A stretch of 64,000 bases of DNA from Roseiarcus sp963835885. Lineage in GTDB: Bacteria > Pseudomonadota > Alphaproteobacteria > Rhizobiales > Beijerinckiaceae. Positions 11,122 through 20,982 of the stretch are shown piece by piece; the stretch's first letter is position 1, and every line of letters begins with the position of its first letter. The notes beneath the pieces were generated by a model. The model was not told the DNA's origin, made no database searches, and was given only the letters and a program-made list of their open reading frames with translations. A program made the position numbers and the translations under genes. The stretch is taken from positions 1 to 64,000 of the forward strand of contig CAWIHF010000023.1 in the NCBI GenBank assembly GCA_963835885.1. Reading direction: 5' to 3'.

Positions 11122-11230
11122 CTTTCAGAAGTCAGAAATCAGAGATCGGAAGACGGAAGGGATGTCGGCTTGCGAAGCCGGCGTCGCCCTTCCGCTTTCC
11201 GGTTTCCGGTTTCTGACTTCGATCAGAAAG
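11122..11230 (+). repeat. Intervening sequence in 23S helix 9
   Basis: The insert replaces the helix 9 loop after GGGGCAACCCA. It starts CTTTCAGAAGTCAGAAATC and ends TCTGACTTCGATCAGAAAG, which pair with each other. A small hairpin GCCGGC..GAAGCCGGC sits in the middle. Helix 9 inserts are known from several alphaproteobacteria; the 7-base repeat make-up is shared with the other inserts here. Confidence 0.85.
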
Positions 11231-11516
11231 GACTTATTCCTTGAATTCATAGGGGAATAAGGGCGAACCCGGGGAACTGAAACATCTAAGTACCCGGAGG
11301 AAAGGACATCAACGAGAACTCCGTTAGTAGTGGCGAGCGAACGCGGACCAGGCCAATGCTTTTGCCTTAGACGACCAGAACCGGCTGGAAAGCCGGGCCG
11401 GAGCGGGTGACAGCCCCGTATGGATAGGTCTTGGCGAGAGATTCGAGTAGGGCGGGACACGTGCAATCCTGCCTGAACACGGGGGGACCACCCTCCAAGC
11501 CTAAGTACTCCTCAGC

Positions 11517-11548
<32 letters not shown>

Positions 11549-11617
11549 GTGAAAAGCACCCCGACGAGGGGAGTGAAACAGTTCCTGAAACCGGATACCT
11601 ACAAACAGTGGGAGCCC

Positions 11618-12106
11618 GCTCACCTTTGGTGAGCGGTCAGAAGTCAGAAGTCTGAAGTCAGAAATCTGAAGGAGAGGTCATGAGCGTCATTCGCTCATTC
11701 AAGGACCTTGACGTTTACCAGCGGGCCTACAAGGTTTCGCTGGCCATCCACAGGGCGACGCTCGGTTTTCCGAAAATCGAGCAATACGCCTTGGCCGATC
11801 AAATGCGACGCGCCAGCAAGTCGATCTGCGCCAATTTGGCGGAGGGATTTGCGAAGCAGCGGACCTCGTCGCCGGAATTCCGGCGATTTCTGGTCATCGC
11901 GATCGGCTCCAGCGACGAAATGCGGGTCTGGCTCGATTATGGGCGCGACCTCGGCTATCTCGACGCGAGCCAAGTTGAGACATGGGCGGATGATTACACG
12001 ATCATCGCGCGCATGCTTCACGGACTGATGGACCGATGGAATTAACGCTCTTTCCGATTTCCGACTTCCGATTTCCGACTTCCGACCCGCCTCGCCAAAG
12101 GCGAGC
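11618..12106 (+). repeat. Intervening sequence in 23S helix 25
   Basis: About 490 bases placed where helix 25 belongs, between CAGTGGGAGCC and GTGACCGCGTACCTTTTG. It is bounded by two small hairpins, CCGCTCACC-TTT-GGTGAGCGG and CCTCGCC-AAA-GGCGAG. Next come opposing 7-base repeat tracts (GTCAGAAGTCAGAAGTC on the left, CCGACTTCCGATTTCCGAC on the right) and, in the middle, an open reading frame. Confidence 0.88.
11680..12045 (+). CDS. Four-helix-bundle 23S rRNA intervening-sequence protein
   Basis: A 121-residue protein encoded inside the helix 25 insert. It opens with MSVIRSFKDLDVYQRAYKVS and contains FPKIEQYALADQMRRASKSI and the family core ANLAEGFAK, features of the S23/IVP family (TIGR02436). 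Members form compact four-helix pentamers and are thought to bind nucleic acid, but their role is not settled. It has its own ribosome site (AAGGAGAGG) ten bases before the ATG. As it lies within a gene for stable RNA, translation would depend on the excised or precursor RNA. Similar genes occupy 23S inserts of Leptospira and Coxiella. Confidence 0.92.
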   Translation: MSVIRSFKDLDVYQRAYKVSLAIHRATLGFPKIEQYALADQMRRASKSICANLAEGFAKQRTSSPEFRRFLVIAIGSSDEMRVWLDYGRDLGYLDASQVETWADDYTIIARMLHGLMDRWN

Positions 12107-12611
12107 GGGTGACCGCGTACCTTTTGTATTATGGGTCAGCGACTTAAAGTATCGAGCAAGCTTAAGCCGATCAGGTGTAGGCGCAGCGAAAGCGAGTCTG
12201 AACAGGGCGACCTCTAGTTCGATGCTTTAGACCCGAAACCGAGTGATCTAGTCATGAGCAGGTTGAAGGTAGGGTAACACCTACTGGAGGACCGAACCGG
12301 TGCCTGTTGAAAAAGGCTCGGATGACTTGTGATTAGGGGTGAAAGGCCAACCAAACTCGGAAATAGCTGGTTCTCCGCGAAATATATTTAGGTATAGCCT
12401 CGAGCTTTAGGCTCCAGGGGGTAGAGCACTGGATGGGCTAGGGGGGCTAAAACCCTACCAAACCTAACCAAACTCCGAATACCTGGAAGTCATGCTCGGG
12501 AGCCACACGGTGGGTGCTAACGTCCATCGTGGAGAGGGAAACAACCCAGACCAACAGCTAAGGCCCCCAATTCACGGCTAAGTGGGAAAGGATGTGGAAA
12601 TCCCAAAACAA

Positions 12612-12642
<31 letters not shown>

Positions 12643-12733
12643 TAAAGAAAGCGTAACAGCTCACTGGTCTAATTTAAGGGTTTCTGCGCCGAAGATGTAA
12701 CGGGGCTCAAGCCGTGAGCCGAAGCTTTGGGTG

Positions 12734-12867
12734 TCGGCTCGCTTTGCGAGCCGGCGGAAATCGGAAATCGGAAATCGGAACTCAGAAAACGGGAGCGTGA
12801 GCGCCCTCTTTTTCTGACGTCTGACTTCTGACTTTTCTGGCTTCTGCCGGCTCGCACAGCGAGCCGG
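12734..12867 (+). repeat. Intervening sequence in 23S helix 45
   Basis: This insert sits between CCGAAGCTTTGGGTG and ACGGTAGCGGAGCGTTC, the position of helix 45. It starts with hairpin CGGCTCGC-TTT-GCGAGCCG and ends with CCGGCTCGC-ACA-GCGAGCCGG. Between them lie tandem GGAAATC units and their approximate complement TCTGACTTCTGAC. The design matches the helix 25 insert, without an ORF. Confidence 0.87.
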
Positions 12868-13445
12868 CACGGTAGCGGAGCGTTCCGTTTGCCTGCGAAG
12901 GGACAGCCGTGAGGCGTCCTGGAGGCTTCGGAAGTGCGAATGCTGACATGAGTAACGACAAACACTGTGAAAGACAGTGTCGCCGAAAGTCCAAGGGTTC
13001 CTGCGTAAAGTTAATCTTCGCAGGGTTAGCCGGTCCCTAAGGCGAGGCCGAGAGGCGTAGTCGATGGGAATCACGTTAATATTCGTGAGCCTGCAGGTGG
13101 TGACGGATCTCTTAAGTCGTTCATCCTGAGTGGATTGGATGGGCGTCGACGAGGTTCCAGGAAAGAGCCCCTGCGTTCAAGACCGTACCCGAAACCGACA
13201 CAGGTGGACAGGTAGAGCATACCAAGGCGCTTGAGAGAATGACGTTGAAGGAACTCGGCAATTTACCTCCGTAACTTCGGGATAAGGAGGCCCTCGGGTC
13301 GCGCAAGCGGTCTGGGGGGGCACAGTCCAGGGGGTGGCAACTGTTTAACAAAAACACAGGGCTCTGCGAAATCGCAAGATGACGTATAGGGTCTGACGCC
13401 TGCCCGGTGCCGGAAGGTTAAAAGGAGAGGTGCGAGCCTTGAATT

Positions 13446-13539
<94 letters not shown>

Positions 13540-13609
13540 CTTCCCCGCTGTCTCCAACGTCAGCTCAGTGAAATTGAAGTCCCCGTGAAGATGCGGGGTA
13601 CCTGCGGTC

Positions 13610-13644
<35 letters not shown>

Positions 13645-13791
13645 TGCGTTGGCATTCGTGTGGTCATGTGTAGGATAGGTGGTAGGCTTGGAAGCCGGGG
13701 CGCCAGCTCTGGTGGAGCCACCCTTGAAATACCACCCTTGACTTCATGGATGTCTAACCGGGCTCCGTCATCCGGAGCCGGGACAACGCAT

Positions 13792-13822
<31 letters not shown>

Positions 13823-13970
13823 CAAAGCGTAACGGAGGCGCGCAATGGTTGGCTCAGACCGGTCGGAAATCGGTCGTCGAGTGCAATGGCATAAGCCAGC
13901 CTGACTGCGAGACCAACAAGTCGAGCAGAGACGAAAGTCGGTCATAGTGATCCGGTGGTCCCGCGTGGGT

Positions 13971-14018
<48 letters not shown>

Positions 14019-14047
14019 ACTCCCCAAGAGTCCATATCGACGGGAGT

Positions 14048-14143
<96 letters not shown>

Positions 14144-14461
14144 CAAAACGTCGTGAGACAGTTTGGTCCCTATCTGCCGTGGGTGTCGGAGAATTGAGAG
14201 GATTTGCCCCTAGTACGAGAGGACCGGGGTGAACGTATCTCTGGTGGACCTGTTGTGGCGCCAGCCGCAGTGCAGGGTAGCTATATACGGAATGGATAAC
14301 CGCTGAAGGCATCTAAGCGGGAAACCAGCCTCAAAACAAGTTCTCCCTGAAGAGCCGTGGAAGACCACCACGTCGATAGGCCGGATGTGGAAGCGCGGCA
14401 ACGCGCGAAGCTGACCGGTACTAATCGCTCGTCCGACTTGATTGCTCTCGTCGCCAAGGCG

Positions 14462-14645
14462 CGAGGCGGAAGACAGACAATAGAAGACAGAAATCGGAAA
14501 ACGGAAAACGGAAGCGACGCTCGCGCCGCACCGACTGCCCGCCTTCCGTGCGTCTTCCGGAAAAGCCAGTTTTGCTTCACTCACGCGACAGACGGTGAAA
14601 GCCGGATTTCCGACTTCTGAATTCCGACTTCCGACTTCTGTCGTG
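14462..14645. repeat. 7-base repeat module in the 23S-5S spacer
   Basis: AGAAATCGGAAAACGGAAAA on the left and GACTTCTGAATTCCGACTTC on the right frame a GC-rich centre, again forming an imperfect inverted repeat. No gene is present. Confidence 0.8.
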
Positions 14646-14660
14646 CGAATCCGTTCTTTG

Positions 14661-14781
14661 CCGGCCTGGTGGCCCTTGCAAGGTGACAAAGACCCGATCC
14701 CATCCCGAACTCGGCCGTCAAACGCCTTAGCGCCGATGGTACTCTGTCTCAAGACATGGGAGAGTAGGTCGTCGCCAGGCC
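14661..14781 (+). rRNA. rrf: 5S ribosomal RNA
   Basis: About 119 nt from GGCCTGGTGGCCCTTGC to CGTCGCCAGGCCT. The ends pair, and the internal CCCGATCCCATCCCGAACTC and GGGAGAGTAGGTCGTCGCC are typical of 5S. It lies in the standard third place of the operon. Confidence 0.96.
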
Positions 14782-14880
14782 TGCAAAGAACGGAAAATCC
14801 GACAAACGACGCCCCGGGCACGGGACAACCAACCGCCGCCTCGGCCGTCCGCGCCCTTCCTCTTCACGAAACAGCAAAAC

Positions 14881-14923
14881 GACGGACGACAGGCCCCAAT
14901 CCGCCTCCGTCGTCCGTCCTTTT
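14881..14923 (+). terminator. Probable rho-independent terminator after 5S
   Basis: The 10-base arms GACGGACGAC (14881-14890) and GTCGTCCGTC (14909-14918) are perfect complements followed by CTTTT. It lies between 5S and tRNA-fMet, so it may stop part of the transcripts. The T-run is short and the loop long, hence modest confidence. Confidence 0.5.
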
Positions 14924-14935
14924 GCAACCCAATGA

Positions 14936-15009
<74 letters not shown>

Positions 15010-15025
15010 CAGCGTTACCTGTCGA

Positions 15026-15060
15026 GCCCCCGCGCCACCCGGCCGGGGGCAGTGTTTTTT
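15026..15060 (+). terminator. Rho-independent terminator of the rRNA operon
   Basis: GCCCCCG (15026-15032) pairs with CGGGGGC (15044-15050), followed by AGTG and six T residues (15055-15060). It lies 17 bases after tRNA-fMet and is the likely end of the rRNA transcript. Confidence 0.8.
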
Positions 15061-15456
15061 GCCGAACACAACCTCCCGCTTGCGCTCCGACAGGGCAGGC
15101 GAAACCCAATGGGTGCGGTACAGCCGCTCGATCGTGGGATCTCCGCTGCGACTGAATTGCAATCGCCGGCGGTGCGACGCACGTGCGAGATACTCGGTCT
15201 CACTCGGCAGCAGTTCCTTTGTCACCGCCCAGGATCGGAACAGTTTCATGGCCTCGGAGATGCGCGGCAGGTTGGCTTGCACGGCGCGCTCAAGGTAATT
15301 GATCTGCCCCAGACGCCAGCGCTTCACGGCGCCGGCGTCGAGCCATCCGATCCCGAGCAACACGTCGAGAGGCGCGACATAGCCCTGGGCTGCAAGGGAG
15401 GCCTCCGCAGCTCTGCTCACTCGATCGGCGAGCCGTTCGCGGTTCTTTGGATTCAT
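15050..15456 (-). pseudogene. N-terminal remnant of a conserved hypothetical protein
   Basis: The first about 135 codons from ATG 15456 look like real protein: MNPKNRERLADRVSRAAEAS, then AAQGYVAPLDVLLGIGWLD and NLPRISEAMKLFRSWA, ending near IERLYRTHWVSPALSERKRE. From memory this is the front part of a longer Rhizobiales protein that continues well beyond this point. Here the frame instead runs into the antisense of the rRNA terminator and tRNA-fMet, where the translation is meaningless (the open frame formally reaches 14749). I read it as a truncated gene whose 3' part was lost at the tRNA. A poly-A length change at 15055-15060 would end the frame at 15015. No function is known to me. Confidence 0.55.
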
Positions 15457-15489
15457 GATTGCAGTTTAGAGAGTCGTCACGGGCCAAGC

Positions 15490-16221
15490 TCACATAAACT
15501 CCTGCACCTCCTCGATCGACGTTTCGCCGATCGGCCGGTCGTAGACGATTTCCCCGCGCGCCATCGCCACCACCCGGTCGCAAGACTGGAACACGTGGTA
15601 CATGTTGTGGCTGATGAAGATGCCGGTGACGCCCTGGCTCTTCAGCGCCTTGATGAAGCCGATCACCTTGTTGGTCTCCTTGACCGACAGATGGTTGGTC
15701 GGTTCGTCGAGGATGAGGAGCTTCGACTTGAAGTGCATCGCGCGGGCGATCGCCACCCCCTGCCGCTGACCGCCCGACAATTCGCCGACCAGCGCGTCCG
15801 GCGAGCGCAAATGTAGGTCGACATCGGCGATCGCCTTGACGCTCTCGCGCCGCATGCGCGGCTGGTCCAAGAATCCGAAGCCCAACATAGAAGCCATCAG
15901 GGGCTCGCGGCCGATGAACAGATTGCGCGCGATCGACATGGTCGGAACCATGGAGTTCGTCTGGTAGATCGTTTCGATGCCGAGCCTCATCGCCTCCTTG
16001 GGCGAGCGGATGTCGACCCGCTGACCTTCGACATAGACGTCGCCGCCGTCGGGCGGATGAACGCCGGAAAGGATTTTGATCAGCGTCGTCTTGCCGGCGC
16101 CGTTGTCGCCGACGAGGCCGACGACCTCGCCCTTCTCGACGCGGAAGTCGACGCTCTTCAGCGCATGGACGCCGGAATACCATTTATGCAGGCCGCGGCC
16201 CTCGATCAGCGGCGCCCCCAT
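15490..16221 (-). CDS. Sugar ABC transporter ATP-binding protein, FrcA-like
   Basis: A 243-residue single-domain ATPase that would energise the adjacent ribose/fructose-type importer. It has Walker A GLVGDNGAGKTTLIKILSGV, the signature LVGELSGGQRQGVAIARAM, Walker B KLLILDEPTNHL and H-loop ISHNMYHVF. Most RbsA-type sugar ATPases are double; the short single form is typical of the rhizobial FrcA group. The gene starts four bases after the permease stop. With the upstream permease and binding protein it forms the complete transporter 18277 to 15490, all on the minus strand. Confidence 0.93.
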   Translation of the reverse strand: MGAPLIEGRGLHKWYSGVHALKSVDFRVEKGEVVGLVGDNGAGKTTLIKILSGVHPPDGGDVYVEGQRVDIRSPKEAMRLGIETIYQTNSMVPTMSIARNLFIGREPLMASMLGFGFLDQPRMRRESVKAIADVDLHLRSPDALVGELSGGQRQGVAIARAMHFKSKLLILDEPTNHLSVKETNKVIGFIKALKSQGVTGIFISHNMYHVFQSCDRVVAMARGEIVYDRPIGETSIEEVQEFM

Positions 16222-16225
16222 CGTC

Positions 16226-17194
16226 TCAGGTCTCCAGCTTGATTCGGCGCGAGGTCCGGCGCAGCCAGGAATTACCGACCACGGCGAGGATCAGAAGCGA
16301 GCCGATCGCGAACTTGAACCAGTTGGCGTCGACGTGCGAGAGCACGAGGCCATTATCGATGACGCGGATAAGCAGCGCCCCGACGATCGCCCCGAGAACG
16401 GTGCCGATCCCGCCGTAAAGCGATGTTCCCCCGATCACGGCGGCGGCGACGGCCTGAAGCTCGAGCCCCTCTCCGAGCGAAGGCAGGGGAGAGCCGAGCC
16501 GCAGCACCTGGATGATCCCGGCGAATCCCGCCAGCATGGCGCAGAGCACGAAGCAGACCATCTTGACCGCGCCGGTCGGGACGCCGAGCGCCGCGGCGGC
16601 GTCGATCTGTCCGCCGGTCGCTTTGATCCAGTTGCCAAAGTTGGTCAGCGACAGGAGCGCGGCGAGCATGACGGCGATGCCGGCGAACCAGAACATCGAC
16701 AGCCGGATCAGGCCGACGAAGTGGGTGAAGACGTAAGCGGGAATATCGAGCGGCAGAACCGGGGGAAAGCCGCCGGAAATGACGACCGTGATCGACCGCG
16801 CCACGAACAGCATGCCGAGCGTCGTGATGAAGGACGGTATGGCGAAGCGGAGCGTGACGACGCCATTGACGACGCCGATGCCTGCAGCTGCGGCGAGGCC
16901 GAGCAGCACGGCCGGGGCAAATGCAACTCCTGCGACCAGCGAGGTCGCCATGACCATCGGCGCCATCGCGAAAACCGAGCCGACCGAAATGTCGAATTCG
17001 CCCGCGATCATCAGGATGGTGACGCCGATCGCAACGAGCCCCATTTCGGGCAGGAGGCCCAGCACGCCGCGCATGTTCTCGTACGACAGGAAAACGCCGT
17101 TCGAAGTGAATTCGAACACAATCGTCAACGCGATCAGGAGAACGACGCCCGCCAGTTCGGGCTTGTCGAGATAGATCTTGAAGAGGCGTCTCAT
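16226..17194 (-). CDS. Sugar ABC transporter permease, FrcC/RbsC-like
   Basis: A 322-residue inner-membrane permease of the BPD_transp_2 family with 8-10 hydrophobic segments, for example LAGVVLLIALTIVFEF near the N-terminus and FAIGSLLILAVVGNSWL near the end. The family motif around GEFDISVGSVFA (about residues 67-78) is clear, as is GGTSLYGGIGTVLGAIVGAL in the second half. It probably acts as a homodimer with the FrcA-like ATPase. It follows the binding-protein gene by about 105 bases and is in the same orientation. The length is normal. Confidence 0.93.
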   Translation of the reverse strand: MRRLFKIYLDKPELAGVVLLIALTIVFEFTSNGVFLSYENMRGVLGLLPEMGLVAIGVTILMIAGEFDISVGSVFAMAPMVMATSLVAGVAFAPAVLLGLAAAAGIGVVNGVVTLRFAIPSFITTLGMLFVARSITVVISGGFPPVLPLDIPAYVFTHFVGLIRLSMFWFAGIAVMLAALLSLTNFGNWIKATGGQIDAAAALGVPTGAVKMVCFVLCAMLAGFAGIIQVLRLGSPLPSLGEGLELQAVAAAVIGGTSLYGGIGTVLGAIVGALLIRVIDNGLVLSHVDANWFKFAIGSLLILAVVGNSWLRRTSRRIKLET

Positions 17195-17299
17195 GCTCTC
17201 TCATACCGGCGGCGGCGCTGGCTCGCCGGCATCCCGCAGCGTCGCTAAACCGATGAATTCCGGGGAGCGCAAAGCCCCCCGGCTTGATGGCTCGCAGGG

Positions 17300-18277
17300 T
17301 CAGCGCACGCCCTTCTTGACGAGGTCCATGATTGCCTTCGCCTGGGCGGGATAGATCAGCGCCTTGCCGGTGTTGATGTCGGTCGGGGCGAGACCGACGG
17401 TCTTGTTGAGATAGGCTTCCATCACCGGCATGAAGCCCTGCATGTAGGGCTGCTGGTCGACCTGGACCTGCACGTAGCCGGAGGTCATCTCCTGGACGAC
17501 CTCGGGCACGAGATCGAATCCGCCGAGCAGCACCTTGCCTGGGGGCACGCCCCGATCGCGCAGCACGCGCGCGACGGCGGCGTGCCAGAAGCCGGTGTCG
17601 AAATAGGCGTTCACGTCCTGGTTGGCGTTGAGATAGGCGCCGACCCGATCGGCCGTGATGGCGAGATCCGTGCCGGTGTCGAGGCGGACGATCTTGATCT
17701 GCCGCGAGGGATTGGCCGCCTCGAATTCCTCCAAAGCCTTCATGATGCCGGCGGCGCGCTGCTCCGACCAGTTCTGTCCCGGAGCGCTGACGCCGACGAC
17801 CAGGTGAAGCGGACCGTCCTTCGGCAGATTGGCGATCTGCGCATTGCCGAGCGCGTAGCCCGCCGCGTAGAGGTCCTGGCCGATGAACGCCTGGCGCGCC
17901 TCCTTGGCCGGACCTTGCGTCGCGTCGACGTTGACACCGATGACGGTGATGCCTTGCTTGCGCGCATCCTGAAGGATCGAGGTGAAGGCGTTGTTGTCGA
18001 CGATCGACGTCATCAGGACGTCAGGCTTGCCCGCGATCGCGGCCTGCATGTTTGCCGCCTGCTGCTCGATCGAGCCCTCCGTCTGCGTGAAAATCATCTG
18101 GCAGTCCGCCTGAACCCGGGTGCAGGCGTCGTCGAATCCCTTCTTCACCGCCTGCCAGAAGGTGTTCGAAGTCGAGGAGTGGATCGTGAATGCGATCTTC
18201 ACTGAGGCGGCCTCGGCCGCGCCCGACAACGCAAGCGCGAACGCCACCGCGCTCGCAGTCGTCAACAATCTCGTCAT
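17300..18277 (-). CDS. Periplasmic sugar-binding protein, peripla_BP_4 family
   Basis: A 325-residue binding protein with a Sec signal peptide (MTRLLTTASAVAFALALSGA, cleavage near AEA-ASV) and the two-lobed type I fold. ASVKIAFTIHSSTSNTFWQA is the typical first strand, followed by DVLMTSIVDNNAFTSIL and GKVLLGGFDLVPEVVQEM. It resembles FrcB/RbsB-like proteins for pentoses, hexoses or deoxysugars; the ligand cannot be told. It is the first gene of the minus-strand transporter set, and its promoter should lie in 18278-18327 or upstream of the enolase-family gene. Confidence 0.93.
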   Translation of the reverse strand: MTRLLTTASAVAFALALSGAAEAASVKIAFTIHSSTSNTFWQAVKKGFDDACTRVQADCQMIFTQTEGSIEQQAANMQAAIAGKPDVLMTSIVDNNAFTSILQDARKQGITVIGVNVDATQGPAKEARQAFIGQDLYAAGYALGNAQIANLPKDGPLHLVVGVSAPGQNWSEQRAAGIMKALEEFEAANPSRQIKIVRLDTGTDLAITADRVGAYLNANQDVNAYFDTGFWHAAVARVLRDRGVPPGKVLLGGFDLVPEVVQEMTSGYVQVQVDQQPYMQGFMPVMEAYLNKTVGLAPTDINTGKALIYPAQAKAIMDLVKKGVR

Positions 18278-18327
18278 TGCTTTCCTCCCGGTATTCTTGG
18301 CGCCGTTCTCGGCGCGCGAAGGACATA

Positions 18328-19527
18328 CTACTCCGCTTTTGACACGCGCACAGTCGCGGAGAATCTTTTTGCGATGTCGGGGGCGAGCTCCATGCCGAGG
18401 CCGGGGCCGCCGGGAACCGTTATGGAACCGTCGCGAATTTCTGGCAGCGCCGTGACGAGATCACGGTACCACGTCTTGTAATAGGCCCGCACGCTCTCCT
18501 GGATCAGGGCGTTCGGCGCATTGAGCGACAGGTGGGTCGAGGCGCACAGCACGACCGGGCCGGTGCAGTCGTGCGGCGCAACCGGCAGATGCCAGGCCTC
18601 CGCCATCGCCGCGATCTTTCGCGCCTCGGAGAGACCGCCGCACCACGAGAGATCGAGCATGATGACGCCGGCCGCGCCCGTCTCGAGAAGATCGCGGAAC
18701 GCCCACCGGCTACCGAGCGTCTCCGAGGCGCAGATCGGCGCGGGCGAAACCTCGGCGTAGCGCTTGAGGCTCGCCAGGCTGTCCATCTTGATCGGGTCCT
18801 CGTGCCATTTCGTGTCGAACGGCGCCAGGGCTTTGGCGATGCGCATGGCGGGCAGGAGCTGCCACAGGGAATGGAACTCGACCATGATCTCCATGCGGTC
18901 GCCGACGGCGGAGCGGATCTTTTCGAACGGCTTCAGCGCCGCCTTCAGGTCGGCGGTCGATATGTCGACGCCGCCGGTCGCCTCGGCCGCCATGTCGAAC
19001 GGCCAGATCTTCATTGCGGAGATGCCTTCCGACAGCAGGTCGAGCGCAAGCTCGTCGGCGCGGTGAAGGAATCCGTTGAGGTCGTCGTAATCCTTGCGAC
19101 TGCTCGACAGCCCCCAGTTCGCGGTGCTCTGACCGGCGTTGCGGCGCATGTAGGCGGAGCCGGCGCAGGTGTTGTAGGTGCGGATTTTTTCACGGGAGAA
19201 GCCGCCGAGGAGCTGGGCGATCGGCTGGCCGACGACCTTGCCGAACAGATCCCAGAGCGCGATGTCGAGCGCCGAGTTGCCGCGCGTCTCGGCGCCGGTC
19301 GAGCGGAATCCGAGATAGCCATTCAGGTCCCTGGCGATGAGGTCGATCTGCAGCGGATCGCGGCCGATCAGTTTTGGCGCGATCACCTCGTGGACATAGG
19401 TTTCCACGGTCTCGGGCGCCATGAAGGTCTCGCCGAGGCCGGTGAGGCCTTCCGAGGTGTGGACGCGCAGCCAAAGAAGGTTGCCGAAATCCGCGAGTCG
19501 GATGGTTTCGAGCGCGGCGATCTTCAT
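18328..19527 (-). CDS. Mandelate racemase/muconate lactonizing enzyme family protein, probable sugar-acid dehydratase
   Basis: A 399-residue enolase-superfamily enzyme. The N-terminal cap is residues 1-125 and the barrel about 140-370. Metal ligands are visible as E in VEFHS, E in WHEDP and E in CASETLGS, with a catalytic-type His in APHDCTGP. The second-strand motif reads AMKIWPFD: the first Lys is present, but the second Lys of the usual KxK is Trp. This points to dehydratase chemistry on an acid sugar, without the two-base racemase mechanism. It lies 50 bases upstream of the sugar-binding-protein gene and is probably co-transcribed with it. The substrate is unknown. Confidence 0.88.
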   Translation of the reverse strand: MKIAALETIRLADFGNLLWLRVHTSEGLTGLGETFMAPETVETYVHEVIAPKLIGRDPLQIDLIARDLNGYLGFRSTGAETRGNSALDIALWDLFGKVVGQPIAQLLGGFSREKIRTYNTCAGSAYMRRNAGQSTANWGLSSSRKDYDDLNGFLHRADELALDLLSEGISAMKIWPFDMAAEATGGVDISTADLKAALKPFEKIRSAVGDRMEIMVEFHSLWQLLPAMRIAKALAPFDTKWHEDPIKMDSLASLKRYAEVSPAPICASETLGSRWAFRDLLETGAAGVIMLDLSWCGGLSEARKIAAMAEAWHLPVAPHDCTGPVVLCASTHLSLNAPNALIQESVRAYYKTWYRDLVTALPEIRDGSITVPGGPGLGMELAPDIAKRFSATVRVSKAE

Positions 19528-19594
19528 GCTATCGAACCCTCTCTGCGCGACGGCAGCATAGCGCGGGCGGTGACGGCGGGGGAGGGGCGCTAGC

Positions 19595-19685
19595 CGTCAT
19601 TGCGAGGAGCGAAGCGACGAAGCAATCCATGATCGTAGCGCGGCGCCGGTGGTCGTGGATTGCTTCGCTTCGCTCGCAATGACGG
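19595..19685. repeat. REP-like palindromic repeat, family B
   Basis: GCCGTCATTGCGAGGAGCGA at the left and GCTTCGCTCGCAATGACGGC at the right are inverted copies, with AAGCAATCCATGA and its complement inside. Related copies lie at 27715-27826, 29009-29102 and 31140-31226. It sits between two convergent-looking gene ends and could stabilise mRNA ends. Confidence 0.85.
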
Positions 19686-19691
19686 CTGCGC

Positions 19692-20982
19692 TCAGGGCTC
19701 CAGCCCCCCGTTGAACTCCTTCACCGCTTCGATCATCGCAACCATGTTCTCCACCGGCGTGCCGGCCTGGACGTTGTGGATCGCGTTGAACACGAAGCCG
19801 CCGCCCTCGGAGAAGATCTCGCAGCGCTGGAGCACCTCGACGCGCACCTCGGCCGGCGTGCCGAAGGGCAGGGTCTTCTGCGTGTCGACGCCGCCGCCCC
19901 AGAAGACGAGCCGGCCCCTGTACTTCTCCTTCAGCATCTTCGGGTCCATGCCCTTCGCCGAGCACTGAACCGGATTGATGATGTCGATCCCGGCGTCGAT
20001 CATCGACTCGAAAAAACGCTCTGACGCGCCGCACGAGTGCTTGAAGATTTTCCAGGTCGTGTTCTTGTGGATCCAGTCGCAGAGGTCGGCGTAGTGCGGC
20101 TTCCACAGCGAGTTCGAACGTCTTGACCGAGCAGAAGGTCGACGTCTGCGTGCCGAAGTCGGTTCCGCAGAGAAAGATAACGTCGATCGCGTCGCCGACG
20201 CGCGCATGGATCTTGGCCATGTTTTCGATTCCGACCGCGACCTGGCGTTCGAAAATCTTGTGCACGACCTCCGGGTGGCTCGCCGTCAGCATGTACCATT
20301 CCGCGACGTCGCGCACGCCCTTGGGATCGGTAAGGTCGGGGCCCGGGACAAAGGCGATGTCGCCCAGCGCGGTGTTCACCAGAGAAGCGAAGACGGCATA
20401 TTCGCCGGTGTCGACGGGGCGCGCGTCCTCCTCGATGGCGTCGAGCTGCGCGTCGGTCAGCGGCTGGTACTGCTCAGCGTTGTCTTCGGGATTCAGGTGG
20501 TCGAGGTCGATCGGCTTCTGGCGGATGATCGAATCGAAGAAGAAGCCGTCCTTCGGCATATGCGCGCTCGGCGGCGCGCTCACATCGCCCTTCGGGTAGA
20601 TCAGCGTGCCGCCCTTCTCCGGTTCGAGGCTGACGCGAAATCCTTCCGGCACGAGCACCTCGAGGCCGTTGAAGGTCCAGGGCTTCCAGTCGCGGTTCTC
20701 GAAGCCGAACATGTTGGTGCGGCTCGTCAGCGGCGTGACGTCGATCCCGATCGCCTCCTTGAGATCGTCCTCGATCAGCCCCAGCATCTGATACGGCTCA
20801 TGGACTTTGACCAGCCGCTTCTCGAGGCCGTAATGGTCCCGGAGCTTGGCGACGCAGCTTACGTGCATGCCGCTCACCGCCGAGCCGCCGAAGTCCATCG
20901 GCACGCGGTCCGGCGTGCGATGATTGATCGCGTCGAGCACCCGCTTCCGCTTGGGTCCGACTTTCTTGGCGCTCATCAGCAT
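19692..20982 (-). CDS. UroD/MtaA-family corrinoid methyltransferase, one +1 frameshift
   Basis: About 430 residues of the uroporphyrinogen decarboxylase-like fold used by cobalamin-dependent methyltransferases. The first part (20982 to about 20115) starts MLMSAKKVGPKRKRVLDAIN and includes NHRTPDRVPMDFGG and LCGTDFGTQTSTFCS. At 20109-20120 the frame moves by one extra base; the remainder carries the zinc-type motif FKHSCG, then FWGGGVDTQKTLPFGTP and IHNVQAGTPVENM. MtaA, MtbA and CmuA use His-x-Cys zinc sites like HSC here. Together with the corrinoid protein directly upstream it should move a methyl group between a small molecule and cobalamin. True haem-pathway HemE is unlikely given the HxC motif and context. 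Deleting one base (GAACTC to GACTC on the minus strand) restores the frame. Confidence 0.85.

Noticed and set aside
19692..20982. HemE (haem-pathway uroporphyrinogen decarboxylase)
   Set aside because: The HSCG zinc-type motif, FWGGGVDTQ block and the adjacent corrinoid protein fit the methyltransferase branch, and the setting is sugar catabolism.
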